The notes under the pieces are model-generated. The model saw nothing but the letters and a program-made list of their open reading frames with translations. It had not been told where the DNA came from and made no database searches. Shown in pieces: positions 35,779 through 44,670 of a stretch of DNA of 64,000 nucleotides. The DNA comes from an uncultured Flavobacteriaceae bacterium (GTDB taxonomy: Bacteria > Bacteroidota > Bacteroidia > Flavobacteriales > Flavobacteriaceae), in contig CANLQD010000001.1 of assembly GCA_947493175.1 (NCBI GenBank), positions 186,001 to 250,000 of the forward strand. Direction: 5' to 3'. The position numbers and the translations under genes are program-made. Within the stretch, counting starts at the first letter, position 1; every line of letters starts with the position of its first letter.

Positions 35779-37179
35779 TTACTCTACAGTCATAAGCCAC
35801 GGATCTTTAAAATTTCGATCTAGCTTATGGGCCCGCAGCCTCTTGATCGCTTCTTGCTTATCGGTATCGGTATCCACAATCAAGTAGTACCGACTGTTCG
35901 TTCCTTTTTTACCAATAATGGTATAATATTCCTGTTCTTTGAACTTGGTTTGTGCTTTTTCTGCCTCTGCAAGAGAAGCAAAACTTCCAATAACTACGTA
36001 GTAACCTGTTTTCAGCAATTTGCTCTTGGCATCTACGGTACGATCAATGGTTCTAACGCGTGGTTTTTCAGGCGCTTTCTGTGAGGCCACCTGCAAGGTT
36101 GGCTTTTTGGGCTGTTCCTTTTCCGTTTTGGGAGCAGGTTTTTCAACCGGTTCCTTTATGACTTCGCTCGTTTTGGTATCGGCGACAACCGCTGGTTCTT
36201 TTTTCTTCTCGGCACGCTTCTTCGTTTTCTTCTTTTTAGTCGGCGTTAGATCGGCTATTTTCTTAGAGGTTTCCTCTGCGTTCTTTTGCCACTCCGGACC
36301 ATCCTCACCGGCTCGTTTTTTAAATCGATACGAAAGACTTAAAGCATGTACATCGTCAAATAAATCATCTATCGAAGTTTCATAGGAATACCCAATGTTC
36401 AATGCATCGAGGAGATACACTTGTATGGCCGGATTGATGCTATATTCATTTTTATAAGAAACACTGGCAGACAACCAATTTTTAACATCTAGGCGCAACA
36501 CTCCCTCATAAATCGGGTCGTCCAAATAACTGAGATACCTGAAAATCGGTGTTAATCGAAAGTTTTGTGCTACCTGAATCTTATATTGCACATAGCCTGT
36601 GTAACCTTCCGCTACGTCATAAAACAGTGCTTCCGGGTCGCTTGTTCGAACGATCTCCTGTATGGGCATTCTATTGTAGAAACCGCCGAGTGTAAAGTTG
36701 TTACGATTATAATGGAGGCCCCCACGAAAGGTAAAAGAACGATTGGCCATATTAATATTCGGTACGAAATCTACATCTGTGGGCAATTGTCCTACGGGAA
36801 TACGTTCCTGTTGCCGTGTTTCTACCCCTCCTGAAAAACCCAGTTTCACATATTGCTGACGGGACCCCAGATCAAATCGAATCGAAGCGCCCAGCATGGC
36901 GGAAGAGTATGAAAAAAAATCAAAACGATCCCTAAAATAATCAACTCCAAAAGCGATATTATCATAAATCGGCATCTGTGCTAAGATGTATTGAGACGTT
37001 TGCTTGCGTTCGGCATCCGAAACCTGAAGCATTCCGGTTAATTCAACTCGATCATTTAGACCTAAGGCCGAAGGGTCGTTGAAATAGGGATACAATTGTT
37101 CTTGTCCGGGAAATACAATACGTTGTGATAACAAAGAACCACAGCAAAACAGCGCAATCAATACTAAAGTAGGTTTCAT
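35779..37179 (-). CDS. PorP/SprF-like membrane protein with C-terminal SPOR domain
   Basis: 466 aa from ATG 37179, which begins a signal peptide (MKPTLVLIALFCCGSLLSQ). Residues about 25-300 resemble the PorP/SprF barrel linked to type IX secretion (YPYFNDPSALGLNDRVELTG, GVDYFRDRFDF, ALSLSYRFKKR). A Lys/Glu/Pro-rich linker of about 85 residues follows. The last 75 residues are a SPOR domain (TGYYVVIGSFASLAEAEKAQ ... YYLIVDTDTDKQEAIKRL). SPOR domains bind glycan strands lacking stem peptides. It follows the DUF1501 gene closely (gap about 33 bases). Confidence 0.83.
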   Translation of the reverse strand: MKPTLVLIALFCCGSLLSQRIVFPGQEQLYPYFNDPSALGLNDRVELTGMLQVSDAERKQTSQYILAQMPIYDNIAFGVDYFRDRFDFFSYSSAMLGASIRFDLGSRQQYVKLGFSGGVETRQQERIPVGQLPTDVDFVPNINMANRSFTFRGGLHYNRNNFTLGGFYNRMPIQEIVRTSDPEALFYDVAEGYTGYVQYKIQVAQNFRLTPIFRYLSYLDDPIYEGVLRLDVKNWLSASVSYKNEYSINPAIQVYLLDALNIGYSYETSIDDLFDDVHALSLSYRFKKRAGEDGPEWQKNAEETSKKIADLTPTKKKKTKKRAEKKKEPAVVADTKTSEVIKEPVEKPAPKTEKEQPKKPTLQVASQKAPEKPRVRTIDRTVDAKSKLLKTGYYVVIGSFASLAEAEKAQTKFKEQEYYTIIGKKGTNSRYYLIVDTDTDKQEAIKRLRAHKLDRNFKDPWLMTVE

Positions 37180-37212
37180 GGTGTGTAGGGTTAAGGTCGG
37201 TAGGGGCAAAAG

Positions 37213-38892
37213 CTATTCGATCAAAATCATCTTGCTCGAAGCGCCTTCATAATTTGTAAACCTATAAAGATATTGTCCACTTGAGAGCGACTCCATATTC
37301 ATGACGTCGGAAAAGTGAAGTACGTATTCCCCTTCGGCGATATAACCGCTCTGAAGTGTTGCCATCTTTTGGCCCAGCAAGTTGTAAAGCGTGATTTCGA
37401 GATGCATTGATTCGAATGCGTTGTACGCAATGGAAATACCTTTGTCCGCATCGTAAAAAGGTCTGTGGGAAAATGTTTCGGGATCGAGCAGCTCTTCCGC
37501 CACGACCCCGGTATCTGGATTTTCCTCGGAATCGACCGGATCTTCGGAATCGCCGGTACCTTCCTCATTTGTTCCACATGAAAACCCTAAATCGAGATTT
37601 TCAAAATCTCCGCTTAAAGAGTTTTGCACCTCATTGGTATCCAAGCACAACCACTGAGAAAGCACGGTCGCATACAATTGTCTAAAGTCGGTATTGTACT
37701 TTAAATTCTTGTTGTTATCCAAATCGGATAAATCGGGGTGGTCCCCAATAAATCCGTTTCCTTCAAGACCAGGTCCGAATAATAGAGTATTGGACGAAGC
37801 GCCATGGTCCGTTCCATCGGATCCATTTTCAAAAACCCTTCTACCAAACTCCGAAATGGTCATTCCCAACACGTTCTGATCGTGTCCGCTTTGTTTCAAA
37901 TCCTTATAGAATTCAGATACCGCAGACGATAGTTCACTCATTAATAAAGAATGCCGTTCTATTTGGTCGGCATGGGTATCAAAGCCTCCCAAGGTTACCA
38001 TATACACTTTGGTCCCAAGATTCCCTTTGATCAGTCTGGCAATGATAGATAGCTGTCTGGCAATGTCACTATCTTCGTATGTAGCATTTGTGGTAGAACT
38101 TTTATAAGCCTCATTGATTACGCCCGAATAAAGATAGGTCGTATTACTGGTTGCCCTTAAAAATTCTTGTTGTACTCCCAGTTTACAACTTGTATCCAAG
38201 TCTTCCAAACCAAATTGAACGCCAGATTTGGCGATGTTCTCCAACTGATTCGGATTTGACACCTGAAACGCATACTGTTCGTCCTCTTTCGTAAAAATGA
38301 GGTTCCCAATACTGCCAATCTGCACTGCAAGCGGTTTTTCGGGAGGATTAAAGAGGTAATCGGGATTGGTAGTGCTAAAATGACGCCCGAAAAAGCCTTG
38401 GTTGTAAATCGTGTTGATACCACTCGCCGCCCATATATCGGAAGAGGTAAAGTGCGAAAGGCTTTGATCTTCATACCCTACGCCATTTACCACTTTCATC
38501 ATACCTTCTCCCCATAAGGTTTCCAAAGGTTGCATATAATTAGGTATTGCGAAATCGTCGCTAAGTTTGATCAAAGAGTTCTGCCTGTGGTAAATAGAAG
38601 GTCGATAATTGGCATAGGTATCGAAATCGTATAAGGGAACAATCGTATTTAAACCATCATTACCCCCAGCCAAACGAATTAATACCAGGATATGATCTCC
38701 TTCGGATTCATTCAGGGCCATTCCTATGGGAGATATGGAAGAAGCACTCAAGGCACTTCCGCCTAGGAGCATTGTACCGGCACTACCCATTCCGAGTGCC
38801 TTCATAAAGGATCGTCGGGTCCATTGTTCGTGCTCTTCGTCATGTGCAGGGCTATCCGCGCTATGATATCGGTTTAATATATTGGAGTACAT
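37213..38892 (-). CDS. DUF1501 protein with Tat signal and T9SS sorting domain
   Basis: 559 aa. A twin-arginine motif (TRRSFMKALGMGSAG, about residue 26) precedes the DUF1501 body (VLIRLAGGNDGLNTIVPLYD, MTISEFGRRVFENGSDGTDH). The last about 80 residues look like a type A type IX sorting domain (ITLYNLLGQKMATLQSG ... SGQYLYRF). Thus the protein would cross the inner membrane by Tat and the outer membrane by T9SS. DUF1501 proteins are sulfatase-fold-like and of unknown function. It lies 7 bases after the DUF1800 gene, its usual partner. Confidence 0.9.
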   Translation of the reverse strand: MYSNILNRYHSADSPAHDEEHEQWTRRSFMKALGMGSAGTMLLGGSALSASSISPIGMALNESEGDHILVLIRLAGGNDGLNTIVPLYDFDTYANYRPSIYHRQNSLIKLSDDFAIPNYMQPLETLWGEGMMKVVNGVGYEDQSLSHFTSSDIWAASGINTIYNQGFFGRHFSTTNPDYLFNPPEKPLAVQIGSIGNLIFTKEDEQYAFQVSNPNQLENIAKSGVQFGLEDLDTSCKLGVQQEFLRATSNTTYLYSGVINEAYKSSTTNATYEDSDIARQLSIIARLIKGNLGTKVYMVTLGGFDTHADQIERHSLLMSELSSAVSEFYKDLKQSGHDQNVLGMTISEFGRRVFENGSDGTDHGASSNTLLFGPGLEGNGFIGDHPDLSDLDNNKNLKYNTDFRQLYATVLSQWLCLDTNEVQNSLSGDFENLDLGFSCGTNEEGTGDSEDPVDSEENPDTGVVAEELLDPETFSHRPFYDADKGISIAYNAFESMHLEITLYNLLGQKMATLQSGYIAEGEYVLHFSDVMNMESLSSGQYLYRFTNYEGASSKMILIE

Positions 38893-38899
38893 AGGTTGT

Positions 38900-40345
38900 T
38901 TATTTAAGTTGAAATTCGGGAAGTTTTACAATATGTCGGAGCAATAAATAGACTTGCTGGGGTACGCTATCCAAATACAAGTTCCAGGTACCATCTTCGT
39001 AGTAGTTTTCAGGAACGGCATCCGATTTGAAAACCACCAGCGCAATGTCATAATCGTCTTGAGTCAGCCCTGCTTCGGGCAAAAGCCAATCCATGATTGC
39101 TTTGGTGACATAAACGACGTCATCGCTTTCGTCGGCACAGGCCCGCGCAAAATCACGAAAATCCTCTTCATTTGCTTGGAAGGCGTCTCTAACGAGTCGA
39201 TCCATGTATTGCCACCTAAAAACCATGGTAGCTGAACTGATCCATTCCTTATCGCGTTGCCAGCCCGCCACATTCGGGGGCGAGAATACCCATTGGCCCA
39301 TTTGCTTGGACCAAAGGCGTATTCTTGATATACTGTCTTCACTCTGGTCGAGGTTGATGCCAGTATCTTTATAAAAAGCCAGTAAAAGGTCCGTAGGGCT
39401 TTTGATAATAACATCCATTGCCTGGGCGTCGAAGAAATGTTGACTCTTGAACAGTTGCCGCAGCACGGGGGCTATTTCAAAATCATTGGTTTCAAACGTA
39501 TTGGCAAGTTGATTGATGATGGTATCGTTCGGTAAATCGGGATGTACAAAATAAGTATAGATCTTACCAACGATAAACTTTGCAATCAAACTTCTTTTTT
39601 CTTCGAACAAAATCTGGATGACATCATCGTACCCCCAATTTCCGGTCCTTCCAAAAATCGTTTTCTCGCCATCATCGTAAAATTGCTCTGTAAATTCGAA
39701 AGGGGCGCAGGAATCGGGCCTTCTATTGTAGCCCGTTAAAGCCCGCGCGGTTTCTTCAATATCTTGTTGGGTGTATCCGTTCCCTTCACCTAGGGTGAAC
39801 AGCTCGTATAGCTCACGGGCGTAATTTTCATTGGGTTCCCTATTGGTATTTTGATGCCCGTTCAAATACCGTAGCATCGCAGGGGTAAGCCCCACCTCAT
39901 CGACCAACTCCTTGAAATTCCCCAATGCATGACGCTGTAAAAGATTGGTATACGCATACAGATAAGCGGGACACTGGTTAAAGGAAGGAACATCGACCAC
40001 TACGTGATTGCTCCAAAAGAAGGCCATTCGCTCACGCAAACCATCATTATAGAGTCCGCGCACAAAAACATGCTGCCAACGACGAAGCAGCGTACTATCC
40101 AGGTCTTTAGGGCCAGAACTGTTAAGTTGTTCAGGAAGCGGATCGGTAAGAGCAAGATTTACCGCAGCATCAACCAAAGTATCTACCAAAGCAGACGGAC
40201 TCTGTGATAAAGCTTGATCAATATCGGAAGGTTTAATACCATATCCCAATCTTCTGTACAGATGACGCACTTTCTTATCATCCCAAGTATTGGTTCCGGA
40301 AGGAACATACGCGTTCAATGACGCGTTAATACAATTTACGCTCAT
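38900..40345 (-). CDS. DUF1800 protein
   Basis: 481 aa. Typical DUF1800 blocks are KVRHLYRRLGYGIKPSDID, RMAFFWSNHVVVD, YARELYELFTLGEGNGYTQQDIEE and PPNVAGWQRDKEW. No N-terminal signal peptide is evident, in contrast to its partner. DUF1800 and DUF1501 genes occur together across Bacteroidota and Planctomycetota; neither has an established activity. It is the first gene of a DUF1800-DUF1501-PorP/SprF-SPOR run. Confidence 0.88.
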   Translation of the reverse strand: MSVNCINASLNAYVPSGTNTWDDKKVRHLYRRLGYGIKPSDIDQALSQSPSALVDTLVDAAVNLALTDPLPEQLNSSGPKDLDSTLLRRWQHVFVRGLYNDGLRERMAFFWSNHVVVDVPSFNQCPAYLYAYTNLLQRHALGNFKELVDEVGLTPAMLRYLNGHQNTNREPNENYARELYELFTLGEGNGYTQQDIEETARALTGYNRRPDSCAPFEFTEQFYDDGEKTIFGRTGNWGYDDVIQILFEEKRSLIAKFIVGKIYTYFVHPDLPNDTIINQLANTFETNDFEIAPVLRQLFKSQHFFDAQAMDVIIKSPTDLLLAFYKDTGINLDQSEDSISRIRLWSKQMGQWVFSPPNVAGWQRDKEWISSATMVFRWQYMDRLVRDAFQANEEDFRDFARACADESDDVVYVTKAIMDWLLPEAGLTQDDYDIALVVFKSDAVPENYYEDGTWNLYLDSVPQQVYLLLRHIVKLPEFQLK

Positions 40346-40712
40346 AAGTAGGTTAGTGTTTAGAAACTTTTTAAACGGGTAATTTGTAAGTCTACATCGA
40401 AAACTAAATATTTGGGGTAATATTTTATTTTTTCGATGAACTACGGGTTATCGGCCTTATGAAACCAATATTGCAGTTTAAAATAAGTTTTTTCTTACAT
40501 TTTTGTTCCAACAACTCTTGAAATACAAAAACGACTCACTATCCTGACAATAATTGGTAGAAATTAAAACTTTACAAATACCTCTCTTACCTACGTGAAA
40601 AAACTAAAAAAAGATTACTTCAGCTCCAATTTCACACAAATTGAATAATGAATCCGTTAAAAAACCAAGGAATCAGTAGTTTTTACAAGAAAAAACTGTG
40701 TACCCTTATCGA
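40346..40712. other. Intergenic region, promoter side of the DUF1800 run
   Basis: 367 AT-rich bases between the start of DUF1800 and the end of the GH32 gene, both on the minus strand. On the minus strand TAGTTTTC, one mismatch from TAnnTTTG, lies about 70 bases before the DUF1800 start. No gene, terminator hairpin or repeat is apparent. Confidence 0.45.
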
Positions 40713-42314
40713 CTACCATATTCGTTTCAACGGGTTGATATTCAGGTTTTCGATAGTTATAGGTATTGCAGAAGCATTTTCGAACTCTAAAGAAGTATAT
40801 GGTTTTGTTGGAAACAATTGGGCGGTCATAACGTACTGCCCCTTGTTGATAAAGACTTCTATAGAAGATCGGTCTATCAGGATTCGAACCTCATACGCAT
40901 CTTCTGGCAAATTCGTTATGGGCATCTGTTGTATTTTGTTGGCAAAACTTTCATCGAAATCGGTGACTCCAGAAACTATACGATCGAGAAGGAAGAGTCT
41001 TTGGTCACTGTTCATGGTCAATACCGTTTCCTCCCCTTTGTCGTTCATAAACGTTAATGCGAAATCCTTGGAAGCGGTCGTAAACCTTATTTCGGCCTGA
41101 TTCAAGTTTTCCGAGGCAATCCGTTCGGATCCGTTTCCAACGATTTGAAACTCCTTTGCCGTCGTTTCGACACGAAGGCTGTCGAAACTTGCGACCGGAT
41201 AGCTATAGAGAATATAGGTATCGTCTTCTTTATATAAAGACAGTTTCCGAGGAATGGTCATCGCACTTCGCCACATTTTGGTGGGAGTTTCTTGGGCATA
41301 GGCCCAGTTGCTCATCCAACCGATAAAAATACGATCCTGTCCAGGGTTGTTGTCATAGGTATCACCATAATAGTTTTGAGGAAGCGTGTGATACGTGACC
41401 CCGGCGTAGTTATCAGTGCCCCAATCAATCCATTTCACCGCTGTCTGATCAGTTGTAAAACGTTCCCCATCAAAATCCCCGACAAAATATTGCGTACCAC
41501 TACCCCCATTCGGTGCCCCTGGGTTGATACTGATCAAGAGCACCCATTTTTCTTCATCGGTACCTTCAACCTTTAATTTAAACAGGTCGGGACATTCCCA
41601 TACGCCACCATGAGCGCCCCGCTTTTTTCCAAACTCACTCAGCTTTGTCCATGATTTGAGATTGTTTGAACCCCATAACTGCAGATGATCTCCTGCGACG
41701 AGACTCATCACCCAAGCCTGGTTATGATCGTCCCAGAACACCTTTGGGTCTCTAAAATCCTTGACGCCAACATTTTCAATGACCGGGTTTTCTTTATAAG
41801 GTGTCCAAGTATCGCCATTGTCCAAACTATAGGCGATGCCTTGTGTCTGAAAGTCTTTTTCACCCGACTTCTCTCCCTCGGGATCGTGATAGGTAAAAAT
41901 GGCGACCAAAGGCGGGTCTTCGATACTACCCAAACCGGAGGTATTGCCTATATCCAAAACAACACTTCCTGAAAATATATAACCATTTTTATCAGGGTAC
42001 AAAGCAATCGGTTTGTGCTCCCAGTGCATAAGGTCTTTGCTAATGGCATGGCCCCAATGCATGGGCCCCCACTTAATATCTTCGGGGTAAAACTGGTAGA
42101 ACAAATGGTAAATCCCCTTGTGATAGACCATTCCGTTAGGATCGTTCATCCAATACCGCGGAGGAGAAAAATGAAATTGGGGCCTGTAAGTTTCGGTATA
42201 GGTTGCCGACTCTATCTCCTGTGTAATCGACTTGGACGAATCTTTCTTTTCTTTACAGGAATTTAAAGAAATGAGGATGCATGCCGTAAAAAGCATTTTT
42301 TTTAGTCTGGGCAT
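40713..42314 (-). CDS. Glycoside hydrolase family 32 lipoprotein (fructan/sucrose hydrolase type)
   Basis: 533 aa. Lipobox SLNSC (Cys20). The GH32 five-bladed propeller shows all three acidic motifs: nucleophile Asp58 in WMNDPNG, transition-state stabiliser in DFRDPKVFW, and acid/base Glu in GVWECPDLF. A C-terminal beta-sandwich (about 390-533) includes IDRSSIEVFIN. It hydrolyses beta-fructosidic bonds in levan, inulin or sucrose; specificity cannot be told. No SusC/SusD pair or fructokinase is adjacent, so it is not part of a visible utilisation locus. Confidence 0.93.
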   Translation of the reverse strand: MPRLKKMLFTACILISLNSCKEKKDSSKSITQEIESATYTETYRPQFHFSPPRYWMNDPNGMVYHKGIYHLFYQFYPEDIKWGPMHWGHAISKDLMHWEHKPIALYPDKNGYIFSGSVVLDIGNTSGLGSIEDPPLVAIFTYHDPEGEKSGEKDFQTQGIAYSLDNGDTWTPYKENPVIENVGVKDFRDPKVFWDDHNQAWVMSLVAGDHLQLWGSNNLKSWTKLSEFGKKRGAHGGVWECPDLFKLKVEGTDEEKWVLLISINPGAPNGGSGTQYFVGDFDGERFTTDQTAVKWIDWGTDNYAGVTYHTLPQNYYGDTYDNNPGQDRIFIGWMSNWAYAQETPTKMWRSAMTIPRKLSLYKEDDTYILYSYPVASFDSLRVETTAKEFQIVGNGSERIASENLNQAEIRFTTASKDFALTFMNDKGEETVLTMNSDQRLFLLDRIVSGVTDFDESFANKIQQMPITNLPEDAYEVRILIDRSSIEVFINKGQYVMTAQLFPTKPYTSLEFENASAIPITIENLNINPLKRIW

Positions 42315-42401
42315 ATGATAAATTTTATCGCCTACACTTGTTTCCGGTAAGCTCCAGGACCCCTAAAATAGTATCTTTACTCCAGTTTTAAATTAATTTG
42401 A

Positions 42402-42899
42402 ATGCAATTTGCACATTTTTTGTTTATTCTTTTCATAGGCGTCGGCTCCCTTATGGGACAGGAACCCATTGATAAGGCCCTTGAAAAATGGAACGTTGGA
42501 AGCGTGCCATATATTTATGTGGATGAAATCGGCGAATTGACAAATTTTATTTTGCTCGATACAAGAGCAAAAGAAGAATATGATGTAAGTCGTTTAAAAG
42601 ATGCCATTTGGGTGGGTTATGATACTTTTCAGGCAGATTCGGTAACGACACTTATTCCCGATAAAGAGACCCCTATCTTAGTATACTGTAGCATTGGGGT
42701 ACGTTCTGAAGATATTGGGGAAAGATTACTAAAGCTAGGCTATATCGATGTTAAAAACCTATATGGCGGCATATTCGAATGGAAGAATCAGGGAAAAACC
42801 GTGGTAGACGAACAAGGTAATGCGACCAAAAAGGTACATGCATTCGATAAAGAATGGGGTAAACTGCTTAAAAAAGGAAAAAAGGTGTACAAACGGTAA
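42402..42899 (+). CDS. Secreted rhodanese-like sulfurtransferase
   Basis: 165 aa. Signal peptide (about 1-19). Single rhodanese domain with LLDTRAKEEYDVSRLKDA and the active loop Cys96 in YCSIGVRSEDIG. It would act in the periplasm, transferring sulfur from a persulfide. It sits 5' of the arsenosugar-type genes on the same strand with a 122-base gap that holds another promoter. Rhodaneses occur in such clusters, but a role there is not proven. TATCTTTA, near-consensus, lies at 42372-42379. Confidence 0.87.
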   Translation: MQFAHFLFILFIGVGSLMGQEPIDKALEKWNVGSVPYIYVDEIGELTNFILLDTRAKEEYDVSRLKDAIWVGYDTFQADSVTTLIPDKETPILVYCSIGVRSEDIGERLLKLGYIDVKNLYGGIFEWKNQGKTVVDEQGNATKKVHAFDKEWGKLLKKGKKVYKR

Positions 42900-42967
42900 C
42901 GGCAAGGAATAATACGTTAATTGAGTAAGATTGCCCGATATTTTATGAGAAACCGTGGTATTTTATT

Positions 42968-42995
42968 TTTGAATCTGCTCTAGTATTTATATTTG
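42968..42995 (+). promoter_or_regulatory. Candidate promoter of the arsenosugar-type gene run
   Basis: TATATTTG (42988-42995) is an exact TAnnTTTG element. TTTG (42968-42971) lies 16 bases upstream, slightly shorter than the usual 19. Transcription would begin about 20 bases before the TTG start of the TIGR04282-type gene. Confidence 0.5.
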
Positions 42996-43021
42996 ACTTT
43001 TGAATTTATTAAACAAATGGT

Positions 43022-43693
43022 TTGGGCATTATAAATCCCTTTAAAAAGGAAACGGACAAGAAAACGGTACATTTTCAATTGGCAAGTACAAGGAACCTCT
43101 TATTGATCTTTACCCGTAACCCGGAATTGGGAAAGGGAAAAAGAAGACTTGCCGCCACGATTGGAGATGAAGCTGCTTTGAACATCTACCGTTTTCTGCT
43201 ACAACATACGGTGTCGGTCACAGAAAATCTTGCTTTTGATAAACGGGTTTACTATTCTGAAAAAATAGGGAATAGCGATATCTGGAAAGAAGATTTTTAT
43301 ACGAAAAAGCTACAACAGGGCCAAGATTTAGGCATTCGCATGGCCAATGCTTTCTTGGAAGGTTTTGCAGACGGATTTGAAAAAATATGCATCATCGGAA
43401 GCGATTTGTACGACTTGGAACAAACCGATATCGAAAATGCTTTTCTTGCTTTGAACGACCATGACTTTGTAGTGGGGCCTGCGGCAGATGGCGGCTACTA
43501 CTTATTGGGAATGAAAATATGGAAACCATCCCTTTTCGAGAAAAAAACATGGGGAACCGATACTGTTTTAGCTGCTACCCTTACTGATTTAAAAAAGGAA
43601 AAAGTACATTTGCTACCCACAAAAAATGATGTGGATACCTATGAAGATATTAAGGATGTAGCGGCATTCCATCCTTTTATAAAACACCTTTAG
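43022..43693 (+). CDS. TIGR04282-type transferase (arsenosugar biosynthesis)
   Basis: 223 aa from a TTG start; the ATG at 43017 is out of frame and stops after five codons. Sugar-nucleotidyltransferase/glycosyltransferase-like fold: LLIFTRNPELGKGKRRLA at the N-terminus, IIGSDLYDLEQTDIENAF with the metal-binding Asp, and VGPAADGGYYLLGM. This is the DUF2064/TIGR04282 family, named for its occurrence in arsenosugar gene clusters. PNP starts 1 base after its stop, so the two are coupled. No signal peptide. Confidence 0.87.
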   Translation: MGIINPFKKETDKKTVHFQLASTRNLLLIFTRNPELGKGKRRLAATIGDEAALNIYRFLLQHTVSVTENLAFDKRVYYSEKIGNSDIWKEDFYTKKLQQGQDLGIRMANAFLEGFADGFEKICIIGSDLYDLEQTDIENAFLALNDHDFVVGPAADGGYYLLGMKIWKPSLFEKKTWGTDTVLAATLTDLKKEKVHLLPTKNDVDTYEDIKDVAAFHPFIKHL

Positions 43694-43694
43694 T

Positions 43695-44510
43695 ATGACA
43701 AAAAAACAATTGGAAGAATCAGTCGCCTACTTAAAGAACAAGGGATTTGACCAACCCGAAATCGGAATCGTTTTAGGAACCGGGTTGGGGCAATTGGTAC
43801 ATGAGATTGAAAATCCGATCGAGGCACATTACAACCATATTCCGTTCTTTCCGCTAGCGACCGTAGAATTTCATACTGGAAAACTGATCTATGGCACCAT
43901 TGAGGGTAAGAAAGTAGTCGTAATGCAAGGACGGTTTCATCTTTACGAAGGGTACGATTTTTTGGATGTGACCTATCCCATTCGAGTAATGCACCAACTG
44001 GGTATTCAAAAATTGTTTATTTCGAATGCGGCAGGAGCTATCAACCTTCAATTTAAAAAAGGAGACATTATGCTGATCGAAGACCATATCAACCTGCAAG
44101 GAGGTTCACCACTTGCGTTTAGGAATGTCGCTGAGTTTGGTGACCGTTTTGCCGATATGAGCGCACCCTATGATCAAGAGATGTGTGATAAACTAGTCGC
44201 CATAGCGAAGCGAGAACGTATTTCAATGAAACAAGGTGTATATGTTTCAGTTGTTGGTCCTCAGCTAGAAACCAAGGCCGAATATCGTATGCTCAACATA
44301 TTAGGGGCCGATGCGGTGGGTATGAGTACGGTGCCCGAAGTAATTGTTGCCAATCATTTACGACTACCTATTGTAGCCGTCTCGGTCTTGACCGATGAAT
44401 GCGACCCCGATCATCTGGAACCGGTGAACATACAGGAGATTATCGAAATAGCGGGCAAAACAGAACCTAAAATGATACGGCTTTTTAAGGAACTGATCAA
44501 GGAAATTTGA
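43695..44510 (+). CDS. Purine nucleoside phosphorylase (trimeric type)
   Basis: 271 aa. Full set of family motifs: GIVLGTGLGQLVHEI (phosphate loop), VVMQGRFHLYEGY, NAAGAINLQFKKGDIMLI, VGPQLETKAEYRML and VGMSTVPEVIVANHL. It cleaves purine nucleosides with phosphate to base and ribose-1-phosphate. In an arsenosugar cluster it could release adenine from an adenosyl-derived arsenical intermediate; that role is inferred from neighbours. It may also serve general purine salvage. The heptamer array follows its stop after 14 bases. Confidence 0.92.
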   Translation: MTKKQLEESVAYLKNKGFDQPEIGIVLGTGLGQLVHEIENPIEAHYNHIPFFPLATVEFHTGKLIYGTIEGKKVVVMQGRFHLYEGYDFLDVTYPIRVMHQLGIQKLFISNAAGAINLQFKKGDIMLIEDHINLQGGSPLAFRNVAEFGDRFADMSAPYDQEMCDKLVAIAKRERISMKQGVYVSVVGPQLETKAEYRMLNILGADAVGMSTVPEVIVANHLRLPIVAVSVLTDECDPDHLEPVNIQEIIEIAGKTEPKMIRLFKELIKEI

Positions 44511-44523
44511 AAAGCGGGAAGCA

Positions 44524-44573
<50 letters not shown>

Positions 44574-44670
44574 AAAAAACAAAATATTACACGAGCACCA
44601 TGAAAATTAAAAAGTGTTCATTTTAGTATAACACATTGAACTTGACATTTGAACTTGAATTTATTATCCT

